Assembly: GCF_017084525.1 (NCBI RefSeq)
Contig: NZ_CP070950.1
Span: 496,001-560,000, forward strand
Reading direction: 5' to 3'
DNA length: 64,000 nucleotides
DNA from: Conexibacter sp. SYSU D00693
GTDB lineage: Bacteria > Actinomycetota > Thermoleophilia > Solirubrobacterales > Solirubrobacteraceae
Shown here: positions 11,294 through 18,707 of the stretch, piece after piece
How the letters are laid out: each line of letters starts with the position of its first letter
How positions within the stretch are numbered: the stretch's first letter is position 1
Translations under genes and position numbers: made by a program
The notes under the pieces: model-generated
What the model was told of the DNA's origin: nothing
What the model saw: only the letters and a program-made list of their open reading frames with translations
The model's database searches: none

Positions 11294-12016
11294 ATGCCCG
11301 GGTCGCTGAAGGCCCAAGCCGTCGTCCTGCGCTCCATGCGCTACGGCGAGGCCGACCGCATCCTGCACCTCTACACGCTCGAGCACGGGCGCCTGGGGGC
11401 GATCGCCAAGGGCGTGCGGCGCACGCGCAGCCGCTTCGGCGGGCGGTTGGAGCCGTTCAGCCGGGTCGACCTCGTGCTGCACCAGGGCCGGTCGGACCTC
11501 CTGACCGTCACGGGCGCCGACGCCGTCGCGCCCTTCCACCGGCTGCGCGAGAGCGCCGAGGCCCTCGACGCCGCGGCGCGCGCGTGCGACGCGGTCTCGC
11601 GGCTCTTCGAGGACAGCGACCCGCACCCGCCGGTCTTCCACCTGCTGTGCAACGAGCTCGCGCTGCTGGACGCGGGTGGCGCGCAGGCGGCGACGCTCGG
11701 CAACCAGCTGGCCTTCCGGCTCAAGCTCCTCGTGGCGGCGGGGCTCAACCCGCAGCTCGGCTCGTGCGCGACCTGCGGGGAGGGCGACCACCTCACCGGC
11801 TTCAGCGGCGCGGCGGGCGGCGTGGTGTGCCAGAGCTGCGAGGGCGGCGCCTTCGCCCTGGGGGAGGAGGCGCACGCGTTCATGGTCGGCGCGCTGGCGG
11901 CGCCGCTGCGCGAGGCGCCGACCGCGTCCCCGCGCGCGCTCGGACAGGCCGAGCGGGCCTTGCGCGAGACCGTCGAGCACCACGCCAACGTGCGGCTCCG
12001 GGCGGCCGCTCCATGA
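11294..12016 (+). CDS. recO: DNA repair protein RecO
   Basis: A 240-residue recombination mediator that helps load RecA onto SSB-coated gaps with RecR. The N-terminal OB fold begins LKAQAVVLRSMRYGEADRIL and contains AKGVRRTRSRFGGRLEPF; the C-terminal part has a zinc-binding pair CATC and CQSC. Length is typical. The stop overlaps the next start (ATGA). The recO-dgt-dnaG neighbourhood is common in Actinobacteria. Confidence 0.95.
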   Translation: MPGSLKAQAVVLRSMRYGEADRILHLYTLEHGRLGAIAKGVRRTRSRFGGRLEPFSRVDLVLHQGRSDLLTVTGADAVAPFHRLRESAEALDAAARACDAVSRLFEDSDPHPPVFHLLCNELALLDAGGAQAATLGNQLAFRLKLLVAAGLNPQLGSCATCGEGDHLTGFSGAAGGVVCQSCEGGAFALGEEAHAFMVGALAAPLREAPTASPRALGQAERALRETVEHHANVRLRAAAP

Positions 12017-12642
12017 GGCGCCCACCGCTCACCCCGAGGCTCTTCGGCCAGCGCGGCATCAAGCGCGCGGAGAAGCTCGGCATCGACCCGGCGCGCCTGC
12101 CGCCGGGGCAGTCGCCGACGCTGAAGTTCCCGCTCTTCACGTCGATGGGCGAGCCGGACGTCGACACCGCCGAGTGGTCGCTGAGCGTCCACGGCAACGT
12201 CCACGAGCCCTTCGCCCTGCGCTGGGACGAGCTCCTGGCGCTCCCGCAGACGTCGCTGACGACCGACCTGCACTGCGTCACGCGGTGGTCGAAGTTCGAC
12301 ACCGCCTGGCGCGGCGTCCGCGTCCGCGACCTCCTGGACCGCGCGCAGCCCTTCGCGGGCGCCGAGCACGCCCTCGCGTCCTGCTTCGACGGCTACACGA
12401 CGAACCTCCCGCTCGAGGTCCTGCGCCACGACGACGTCCTCATCGCGTGGGAGCACGACGGCCGGCCGCTGCCGCGCGAGCACGGCGGTCCGGCGCGGCT
12501 GCTCGTCCCGGAGCGCTACCTGTGGAAGAGCGCCAAGTGGATCCGCGGCCTCGAGGTCACGCGCGAGCGCAAGCTCGGCTTCTGGGAGCGCAACGGCTAC
12601 CACCCCGAGGGAGACCCGTGGCAGGAGCAGCGTCACTGGTGA
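12013..12642 (+). CDS. Molybdopterin-dependent oxidoreductase (sulfite oxidase/MsrP-like domain)
   Basis: A 209-residue single-domain protein. The molybdenum-ligating cysteine is Cys88 in TDLHCVTRWS, and downstream RLLVPERYLWKSAKWIRGLEV matches the molybdopterin-binding fold of sulfite oxidase and MsrP (YedY). No Tat or Sec signal is visible and no dimerisation or heme domain is present, so it should be a cytosolic minimal enzyme; the substrate is unknown. The ATG overlaps the recO stop. Confidence 0.88.
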   Translation: MRRPPLTPRLFGQRGIKRAEKLGIDPARLPPGQSPTLKFPLFTSMGEPDVDTAEWSLSVHGNVHEPFALRWDELLALPQTSLTTDLHCVTRWSKFDTAWRGVRVRDLLDRAQPFAGAEHALASCFDGYTTNLPLEVLRHDDVLIAWEHDGRPLPREHGGPARLLVPERYLWKSAKWIRGLEVTRERKLGFWERNGYHPEGDPWQEQRHW

Positions 12643-12667
12643 CGCGCGGCGTGGCAGGGTGGAGGGC

Positions 12668-13690
12668 GTGACGACCGTCGCCGCCGCCTTCGCCGCGCGC
12701 CACGCCGCCTGGGAGGAGGAGCACCTCAGCCCGCTGGCGGCGCGCTCCTACCCGGCCCGCCGCCAGGTGCCCGAGGAGGACTGCGGGCTGCGCACGCCGC
12801 TGCAGCGCGACATCGGCCGCATCGTCCACTGCAAGGCCTTCCGGCGCCTCAAGCACAAGACCCAGGTCTTCGTGGCGCCGGAGAACGACCACCACCGCAC
12901 GCGGCTGACCCACACGCTCGAGGTCACCCAGATCTCGCGGGCGGTGGCGCGGGCGCTGCGCCTCAACGAGGACCTCGTCGAGGCGGTCGGGCTCTCGCAC
13001 GACCTCGGCCACCCGCCGTTCGGCCACATCGGCGAGGACGTCCTCGACCGCTGCCTGCGCGACCGCTTCGGCCGGTCCTTCAAGCACTTCGAGCACTCGC
13101 TGCGCGTCGTCGACGTGCTCGAGCGCGAGGGGGCAGGGCTCAACCTCACCGACGACGTGCGCGACGGGATCCTCGGCCACTCCGGGCGCTCGCCGACGCC
13201 GCGGACGCTCGAGGGCAGGATCGTGCGGATCGTCGATCGCGTCGCCTACGTCAACCACGACATCGACGACGCGCTGCGCGCGGGCGTCCTGCGCGAGGAC
13301 GCGCTGCCGGCCGACGCGATCGCGGTCCTGGGCGACACGGGCTCCAAGCGCATCGACGCGCTCGTCCACGACATCGTCGAGCACTCCGAGCGCGCGGGCG
13401 ACGTCGTCCAGGGCCCGGAGGCCGCGGCGGCGATGGACGCGCTGCGGACCTTCATGTTCGAGCACGTCTACCTCGGTCCGGTGGCGCGGCGCGAGCACGC
13501 GAAGGTCGAGGGCGTCGTGCGGACGCTCTTCGCGCACTGGTGCGACCGGCCCGAGCTGCTGCCCGACGGTGGCGGCGCCCCCGGGGCCGACCTGCCCCAG
13601 CGGGTGACGGACTACCTCGCGGGCATGACCGACCGCTACGCGATCTCGGTCTTCCGCGCGCTCACCGTGCCCGAGGGGTTCGCCGCGTAG
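12668..13690 (+). CDS. dgt: Deoxyguanosinetriphosphate triphosphohydrolase-like protein
   Basis: A 340-residue HD-domain enzyme that hydrolyses dNTPs to nucleoside and triphosphate. The HD metal site is seen as HHRTRLTHTLEVTQI and LSHDLGHPPFGHIGE, and the later conserved AYVNHDIDDALR is present. Length fits the shorter dGTPase type 2 subfamily. The GTG at 12668 is preferred; a GTG nine bases earlier is in frame. It lies just before dnaG, the usual actinobacterial order. Confidence 0.93.
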   Translation: MTTVAAAFAARHAAWEEEHLSPLAARSYPARRQVPEEDCGLRTPLQRDIGRIVHCKAFRRLKHKTQVFVAPENDHHRTRLTHTLEVTQISRAVARALRLNEDLVEAVGLSHDLGHPPFGHIGEDVLDRCLRDRFGRSFKHFEHSLRVVDVLEREGAGLNLTDDVRDGILGHSGRSPTPRTLEGRIVRIVDRVAYVNHDIDDALRAGVLREDALPADAIAVLGDTGSKRIDALVHDIVEHSERAGDVVQGPEAAAAMDALRTFMFEHVYLGPVARREHAKVEGVVRTLFAHWCDRPELLPDGGGAPGADLPQRVTDYLAGMTDRYAISVFRALTVPEGFAA

Positions 13691-13693
13691 GCT
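13688..13693 (+). promoter_or_regulatory. -10 hexamer TAGGCT, leaderless
   Basis: TAGGCT ends six bases before the dnaG GTG and overlaps the dgt stop codon. Confidence 0.55.
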
Positions 13694-13699
13694 CGGCGG

Positions 13700-15520
13700 G
13701 TGGCGCGCTACACCGCCGACTCCCGCGACAAGGTGCGCGAGGCGGTCGACATGGTCGACCTGGTCTCGACGCGCACCGAGCTCAAGCGTGCCGGCGGCGG
13801 GCGGTTCACCGGGCGCTGTCCGTTCCACGAGGAGCGCACGCCGTCGTTCTCGGTCAACGCCGACGACGGGCTCTACCACTGCTTCGGCTGCGGCGTGGGC
13901 GGCGACATGTTCACGTTCGTGCGCGAGATGGAGGGCCTGGACTTCGTCGGGGCGCTCGAGTGGCTGGCCGCCCGCTACGGCGTCGAGCTCGAGGTCGAGG
14001 ACGAGGACCCGGCGGCGGCCGAGCGCCGGCGCCGGCGCGAGCGGCTGCTGGACCTGCTCGAGCGCGCGCAGCGCTTCTACGTCCGGCTGCTGTGGGACAG
14101 CGACGAGGCGGCGGGCGCGCGGCGCTACCTCGCCGAGCGGGGCCTCGAGGAGGAGACGCTGCGGGCGTTCCGCGTGGGCTACGCGCCCGACCGGTGGGAC
14201 GGCCTGCTGACCGCGGCGCGCAAGCAGGGCTTCTCCGACCAGGAGCTCGAGGCGTGCGGGCTCGTGCGCAAGCGCTCGTCGGGCTCGGGGATCTACGACT
14301 TCTTCCGCGGCCGCGTGCTGTTCCCCCTGTGCGACGTGCGCGGGCGGGTGCTCGGCTTCGGCGGGCGCTGGCTCGGGCCCGACGACCAGCCCAAGTACGT
14401 CAACAGCGTCGACAACGAGGTCTACCGCAAGGGCAAGCACCTCTTCGGGGCCGACGTCGCGCGCGTGCACGCGACGCGGGCGGGGACCGTCGTGCTCGCC
14501 GAGGGCTACACCGACGTCCTGGCGCTGCACCAGTCCGGCGTGCGCAACGCGGTGGGGCTGATGGGGACGGCGCTGACCGAGGAGCAGGTCGGCGAGCTCG
14601 GGCGGCTGGCGCGGACGGTCCTGCTCGCGCTCGACGCCGACAGCGCCGGCCAGGAGGCGATGCTGCGCGCGGCGAAGGTCGCGGCGGGGCGCAACCTCGA
14701 GCTGCGGGTCGTCCCGCTGCCGCCGGGCCAGGACCCGGCCGACCTCGTCCAGGCCGAGGGGCCGGCGGCCGCGCAGCGCCTCGTCGAGGCCAGCGTCCCG
14801 TTCGTGCGCTTCCGGGTGGAGCGCGAGCTGTCGCGCGAGACGCTGGACGACGCGGAGGCCAAGGACCGGGCGATCGCCGCGCTCAAGCCGGTCTTCGCGA
14901 CGCTCGAGCCGTCCGCGCTGCGCGAGGAGCTCGTCGGGGTGGTGGCCGAGCGCACGGCGTTCCCCGTCGGGACGGTCGCCGGGTGGCTGCCGGCGCCGCG
15001 GTCTGCCGCGCGGCCCGGGCCCGCACGGCCCGACGGCGGGTCGGCGGGGCCCGCGCGCCCGCCGCTGCGACCGCGGGTCGAGGGCGCCGCCGACCCGGTC
15101 CGCCGCGCGCAGCGCCAGTTCGTCCTCATGTGCCTCGCGGCGCCGGGCGAGGGGGAGCGCGCCCTCGCGGAGGTCCCGGACGAGGCGTTCGTCGACGACG
15201 CGCTGCGCCGCGCGGTCGGCCACCTGCGCACCCACCTGCGCCAGCCGGGGGAGGGCCTGGACCACGAGGACGGCGAGCTCGTGGGGCTCATCGCCTCGCT
15301 GAGCGCCGCCGCGGAGCGCATCGAGCGCCCCACGGCCTCGGGCGTGCGCGCCCAGCTGGCCACGATGCAGCTGGCGCAGATCGACCGCCAGATGGCCGAG
15401 GCCCGCGCGTCCGGGGCGGGAGGCATCGCCGCGCTGCGGACCAAGCGCGATGCGGTCAAGCGCGACTACGACGCCATGGTGCGCGAGCAGATGGCCGCCA
15501 CGAAGGCGCCGGACCCGTGA
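13700..15520 (+). CDS. dnaG: DNA primase
   Basis: A 606-residue primase that lays RNA primers at the replication fork. The N-terminal CHC2 zinc site is Cys40, His43, Cys61 and Cys64 (CPFH...CFGC). The catalytic core has FGGRWLGPDDQPKYVNS and the TOPRIM motifs AEGYTDVLALHQSG and LALDADSAGQEA. A Pro/Ala-rich linker near residues 430-460 leads to the C-terminal helicase-binding region. Length and domain order are normal. Confidence 0.97.
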   Translation: MARYTADSRDKVREAVDMVDLVSTRTELKRAGGGRFTGRCPFHEERTPSFSVNADDGLYHCFGCGVGGDMFTFVREMEGLDFVGALEWLAARYGVELEVEDEDPAAAERRRRRERLLDLLERAQRFYVRLLWDSDEAAGARRYLAERGLEEETLRAFRVGYAPDRWDGLLTAARKQGFSDQELEACGLVRKRSSGSGIYDFFRGRVLFPLCDVRGRVLGFGGRWLGPDDQPKYVNSVDNEVYRKGKHLFGADVARVHATRAGTVVLAEGYTDVLALHQSGVRNAVGLMGTALTEEQVGELGRLARTVLLALDADSAGQEAMLRAAKVAAGRNLELRVVPLPPGQDPADLVQAEGPAAAQRLVEASVPFVRFRVERELSRETLDDAEAKDRAIAALKPVFATLEPSALREELVGVVAERTAFPVGTVAGWLPAPRSAARPGPARPDGGSAGPARPPLRPRVEGAADPVRRAQRQFVLMCLAAPGEGERALAEVPDEAFVDDALRRAVGHLRTHLRQPGEGLDHEDGELVGLIASLSAAAERIERPTASGVRAQLATMQLAQIDRQMAEARASGAGGIAALRTKRDAVKRDYDAMVREQMAATKAPDP

Positions 15521-15563
15521 GCGAACGCGTGCCCTGGCGCTCCGGCGGGGACCACTAGGCCCC

Positions 15564-16445
15564 ATGCGCGCCGCAGCCCGCCGCGTGGTCGGGTTCTACT
15601 GGGGCGACGGCATCGCCGACGACGTCCCGGCGCTGACCTACTACCTGGTCCTCTCGCTGGGCCCGCTGATCCTCGGGCTGGCGGCGCTCGAGGCGCTGCT
15701 GCTGCAGGACTACCTGTCGGCGCTGGACGTCGTCCGGCAGGTCAACCGCTTCCTGCCGGACTCCGTGCACGGCGACGTCGAGCAGCTCGTGCTCGGGACG
15801 CGCGAGGACTCCACGTGGCTGCTGCTCCTGGCGATCGCCTCGATGCTGTGGACGACGTCGGGCGCGATCGGCGTGCTCGAGCGCTGCCTGTCGCGGATCC
15901 TCGACTGCCAGCGCCACTCGATCGTCGTCGGGCGGCTGCGCAACCTCGCGCTCGGGGTGGGCGTCGCGGCGATGCTCGTCCTCGCGGCGGCGGGGACGCC
16001 GGCGCTCGGCGAGGTGGCGGACGTGCTCTCGCTGCGCGGGCGGCTGCCGGGCGCGTTCTTCATCCTCGAGACGGTGGGCTTCGTCGTCGTGCTCGGGGCG
16101 ATCTACCGCTACGCGCCGCTGTACACGATGAGCTGGCGGGCGTCGCTGCTGGGGGCGATCCCGGCCGGCGTCGGCGTGCAGGTCGTCCCGTCGGTGATCG
16201 GCGCGTACGTCGAGGCGGCGGCGGGGTTCGCGGCGGCGCGGCTCTTCCTCGCCCTGGCCGTCGTGCTGTTCGGCCTCTACCTCATGGCGCTGTTCCTGCT
16301 CGTCGGCGCGGGGCTGGCCGCACGAATCGAGTGCGCCATGGAGCACCGCGAGGCGGGCAGCACCCCGCGCGCGCCGGAGGAGGGCCTGCGCACGCCCCGT
16401 CCACCGGTTCCTGGTCGATCGGACCGGGTCCGCGAACCTGCGTGA
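15564..16445 (+). CDS. YihY/virulence factor BrkB family membrane protein
   Basis: A 293-residue polytopic membrane protein, formerly called ribonuclease BN. It begins in the family pattern (FYWGDGIADDVPALTYYLVLSLGPLILGL) with about six hydrophobic helices, SMLWTTSGAIGVLERCLSRI, and YRYAPLYTMSWRASLLGAI near the fourth helix. The function is not established; the ribonuclease name is historical. The tail is hydrophilic. Thirteen codons of open frame between dnaG and this gene (GTG at 15518) are probably not a gene. Confidence 0.85.
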   Translation: MRAAARRVVGFYWGDGIADDVPALTYYLVLSLGPLILGLAALEALLLQDYLSALDVVRQVNRFLPDSVHGDVEQLVLGTREDSTWLLLLAIASMLWTTSGAIGVLERCLSRILDCQRHSIVVGRLRNLALGVGVAAMLVLAAAGTPALGEVADVLSLRGRLPGAFFILETVGFVVVLGAIYRYAPLYTMSWRASLLGAIPAGVGVQVVPSVIGAYVEAAAGFAAARLFLALAVVLFGLYLMALFLLVGAGLAARIECAMEHREAGSTPRAPEEGLRTPRPPVPGRSDRVREPA

Positions 16446-16463
16446 GCGGGTCCGGCGCGGCCG

Positions 16464-16469
16464 TAGGAT
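16464..16469 (+). promoter_or_regulatory. -10 hexamer TAGGAT, leaderless
   Basis: TAGGAT ends six bases before the GTG of the sigma-factor gene. Confidence 0.5.
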
Positions 16470-16475
16470 GTCGCC

Positions 16476-17465
16476 GTGCCGACCCCGCAGTCGTTCGCCC
16501 TCCAGGACCGGTCCGGCGAGCTCGAGGCGCACCGCCGCGAGCTGACGGGCTACTGCTACCGGATGCTCGGCTCGGGCTTCGAGGCCGAGGACGCCGTGCA
16601 GGAGACCATGGTCCGCGCCTGGCGCGGCCTCGCGTCGCTCGAGTCCAGGGCGGCGATGCGCTCGTGGCTGTACCGGATCGCGACGAACGTCTGCCTCGAC
16701 ATGCTCCAGCGCCCGCAGCGCCGCGCGCGGCCGATGGACTTCGGCCCGGCGTCGACGGCCGACGGCGAGCTCGGCGTGGGCCTGCCGGAGAGCACGTGGG
16801 TCCAGCCGATCGCCGACGCCCGCGTCCTGCCCGCCGACGTCGACCCGGCGGAGCTCACGGCCCTGCGCGAGACCGTCCGCCTGGCCTTCGTCGCCGCCCT
16901 GCAGCACCTGCCGCCCAAGCAGCGGGCGGTGCTCGTCCTGCGCGAGGTCCTGCACCTCCAGGCCAGCGAGGTCGCCGAGCTCCTGGACACCTCCGTCGCG
17001 TCGGTCAACAGCGCCCTCCAGCGCGCCCGCGCGACCCTCCAGTCCCTCGACCTCGAGCCCGCCGGCGCCACGAACGCGGTGGCCGCCGAGCAGGAGGAGC
17101 TGCTGGCGAAGTACGTGGACGCCTTCGAGGCCTACGACGTCGACCGCTTCGTCTCGCTGCTCAAGGAGGACGCCGAGTTCTCCATGCCGCCCTGGTCGCT
17201 CTGGCTCGAGGGTCCGGACCAGGTCGCCCGGTGGCTCGTGGGGCAGGGCGCGAAGTGCGAGGGCTCCAAGCTCCTGCCGACCTGGGCCAACGGCGGCCCG
17301 GCCTTCGGCCACTACCACCCGACGGAGGACCCGAAGGTCTTCCTGCCGTGGGCGCTCGTGGTCGTCGAGCTCGACGGCGACCGGGTTGCGGGCATCCACA
17401 ACTTCGTGGACGCGGCGCTCTTCCCGGAGTTCGGGCTGCCGGAGCGCCTCGAGCTCGGGGCCTGA
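16476..17465 (+). CDS. ECF-type RNA polymerase sigma factor with SnoaL-like C-terminal domain (SigG-like)
   Basis: A 329-residue sigma-70 family protein. Region 2 is visible as YRMLGSGFEAEDAVQETMVRAWRGL and WLYRIATNVCLD; region 4 as LQHLPPKQRAVLVLREVLHLQASEVAELLDTSVASVNSALQRA in sections. About 130 C-terminal residues form an NTF2/SnoaL-like domain (YVDAFEAYDVDRFVSLL), as in SigG and the ECF41/ECF56 groups, where the domain controls sigma activity in place of a classical anti-sigma factor. No anti-sigma gene adjoins it, which agrees with that mode. Confidence 0.9.
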   Translation: MPTPQSFALQDRSGELEAHRRELTGYCYRMLGSGFEAEDAVQETMVRAWRGLASLESRAAMRSWLYRIATNVCLDMLQRPQRRARPMDFGPASTADGELGVGLPESTWVQPIADARVLPADVDPAELTALRETVRLAFVAALQHLPPKQRAVLVLREVLHLQASEVAELLDTSVASVNSALQRARATLQSLDLEPAGATNAVAAEQEELLAKYVDAFEAYDVDRFVSLLKEDAEFSMPPWSLWLEGPDQVARWLVGQGAKCEGSKLLPTWANGGPAFGHYHPTEDPKVFLPWALVVVELDGDRVAGIHNFVDAALFPEFGLPERLELGA

Positions 17466-17472
17466 ACGACGA

Positions 17473-17493
17473 AGCGCCCGCTGGGCGGGCGCT
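17473..17493. terminator. Bidirectional GC hairpin between sigma gene and tRNA-Asn
   Basis: A perfect nine-pair stem (AGCGCCCGC with GCGGGCGCT) around a three-base loop lies eight bases after the sigma stop and downstream of the convergent tRNA. There is no long T tract, so efficiency is uncertain. Confidence 0.5.
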
Positions 17494-17504
17494 GCGTCTC
17501 AAGC

Positions 17505-17575
17505 TGCGGGGGTGGGACTCGAACCCACAACCCTTCGATTAACAGTCGAATGCTCTGCCATTGAGCTACCCCGCA
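17505..17575 (-). tRNA. tRNA-Asn (anticodon GTT)
   Basis: All four arms fold from the minus strand: acceptor TGCGGGG with CCCCGCA, D arm GCTC/GAGC, anticodon stem TTCGA/TCGAA around CTGTTAA, and T arm GTGGG-TTCGAGT-CCCAC. It is 71 nt and the CCA end is not encoded. The inverted-repeat mobile unit begins about 130 bases upstream of it. Confidence 0.97.
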
Positions 17576-17588
17576 ATCGACGACGGCG

Positions 17589-17594
17589 ATTCTA
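17589..17594 (-). promoter_or_regulatory. -10 hexamer TAGAAT of tRNA-Asn
   Basis: On the minus strand TAGAAT ends 13 bases before the mature 5' end of the tRNA, leaving room for a short leader removed by RNase P. Confidence 0.5.
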
Positions 17595-17704
17595 GCGAGG
17601 GGTCGGCAGACTCGCCCCCGAGCTTGAGCTCCGCGTGTCCGCGCGGCGCAGAGACGGCACACCTGAGCGCTGATCCGTGACGCTTCCGGCGCCACGATCG
17701 CCCG

Positions 17705-18661
17705 GTGTTCCGCGAGCCTGAGGTTGACCGCCGCAGAGGCGGCGAACTCCAGGGTCGTCGGCGTGAGGTCGCCATCAGCGCCCTGGCCGGGACGCAGAAG
17801 GGGGCGGTCAGCCGCCAGCAGCTCGCGATGCTCGGGCTCGGCGACGACGCGATCGCCTCGCGGCTGGCGGCTGGCCGACTGATCCCGCTGCACCGCGGCG
17901 TGTACCTCGTCGGCCATCGAGCGATGCACCCGCAGGCGCCGTGGATGGCCGCCGTGCTGGCGGGCGGCGACGGGACGGTGCTCAGCCACCGCTCCTGCGC
18001 GGGATTGCGGGCGCTGTTGCCGGTGCCCTCCGGCGACATCGACATCACCGTCCCCGATGAGCGTGGCCGCGGCCGAGCCGGGCTGCGGGTGTGCGTGCGG
18101 GAGCTGGTCCCACAAGATCGCGATGCGGTGGACGGCATCCCGTGCACCTCGGTCGCGCGGACGCTGCTCGACCTCGCCGAGCGAGTCCGGCCCTCGCTCC
18201 TCACCGCCGCCTGCGAGGCCGCGGTCCGCGAGGGGCTCTTCGACGCATCCGCGATCGCCGAGGTCCTCGACCGGTGCCGCGGGCATCGAGGCGCCAGGCG
18301 GCTGCGCATCGCCGTCAGCGAGCTCACCGACGACCCGGATGTCCTGCGCAGCGAGCTCGAGCGGCGGCTCAAGGCGCTGCTCGAGGGCTCGGCACTGCGA
18401 CAGATGCCCCGCTTCAACCGCCACGCAGATGGCGCCTCGGGCACGTTGTGGGAGGTCGACGCGCTGTGGCGCGCGCAGCGACTCGTGGTCGAGGCAGACA
18501 GCTGGGCGTTCCACGGCACCCGCAGCGCCCGGGATCGAGACGCCAACAAGCAGCGCGACCTGGAGGCCGCCGGGTGGGAGGTCTGGCGCGTCACGTGGAA
18601 GGACGTCCACGCCGGGAGGGTTGCGCTCCTCCGTGCCCTGGACCGTCGCACCCGCCGGTGA
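17705..18661 (+). CDS. AbiEi-type winged-helix / DUF559 (Vsr-like) protein
   Basis: A 318-residue two-part protein. Residues about 20-95 match the N-terminal AbiEi antitoxin-like winged helix (GAVSRQQLAMLGLGDDAI, HRGVYLVGHRA). The C-terminal 90 residues match DUF559, related to Vsr mismatch endonucleases, with acidic positions Glu250, Asp252, Glu263 and Asp265, and ANKQRDLEAAGWEVWRVTW. Nuclease activity is inference. The only usable start is GTG at 17705, so the left palindromic repeat encodes about the first 17 residues (FREPEVDRRRGGELQG). Its stop touches the right repeat. Codons such as CGA, GCA and GAT are commoner than in neighbours, hinting at transfer. Confidence 0.8.
   Translation: MFREPEVDRRRGGELQGRRREVAISALAGTQKGAVSRQQLAMLGLGDDAIASRLAAGRLIPLHRGVYLVGHRAMHPQAPWMAAVLAGGDGTVLSHRSCAGLRALLPVPSGDIDITVPDERGRGRAGLRVCVRELVPQDRDAVDGIPCTSVARTLLDLAERVRPSLLTAACEAAVREGLFDASAIAEVLDRCRGHRGARRLRIAVSELTDDPDVLRSELERRLKALLEGSALRQMPRFNRHADGASGTLWEVDALWRAQRLVVEADSWAFHGTRSARDRDANKQRDLEAAGWEVWRVTWKDVHAGRVALLRALDRRTRR
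17709..17756 (+). repeat. Left 48-bp inverted repeat (palindromic)
   Basis: This matches the reverse complement of 18660-18707 at all but two of 48 positions. Internally it folds as a 16-bp imperfect hairpin with loop GCAGA. It spans the first codons of the AbiEi/DUF559 gene. Similarity continues outward more weakly (a GGCGCC-containing stretch) on both flanks. Confidence 0.85.
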
Positions 18662-18707
18662 CCCTGGACTTCGCCGCCTCTGCGGCGGTCAACTTCAGGC
18701 TCGCGGA
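18660..18707 (-). repeat. Right 48-bp inverted repeat (palindromic)
   Basis: Reverse-complement partner of the repeat at 17709, with loop TCTGC. It fills the space between two convergent genes: the AbiEi/DUF559 stop ends at its edge, and the TGA of the glycosyltransferase on the minus strand (18695-18697) lies inside it. Confidence 0.85.

Larger units (their letters stand above)
17709..18707 (+). mobile_element. Inverted-repeat unit carrying the AbiEi/DUF559 gene (REPtron-like)
   Basis: A 999-bp unit: 48-bp palindromic inverted repeats enclose exactly one gene. No transposase and no obvious target-site duplication is visible. The arrangement resembles REPtrons, in which REP palindromes in inverted orientation flank a RAYT transposase gene; here the gene is a predicted Vsr-like fold protein. 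A solo repeat 10 kb away shows that the palindrome disperses. Mobility itself is inference. Confidence 0.55.

Noticed and set aside
15518-15558. Thirteen-codon open frame (GTG start overlapping the dnaG stop)
   Set aside because: Too short to judge, no conserved feature; more likely the spacer before the YihY gene.
12557-15565. A 1002-codon antisense frame opposite dgt and dnaG
   Set aside because: Composition is Arg/Ala/Val/Leu low-complexity without motifs; it mirrors real genes on the plus strand.
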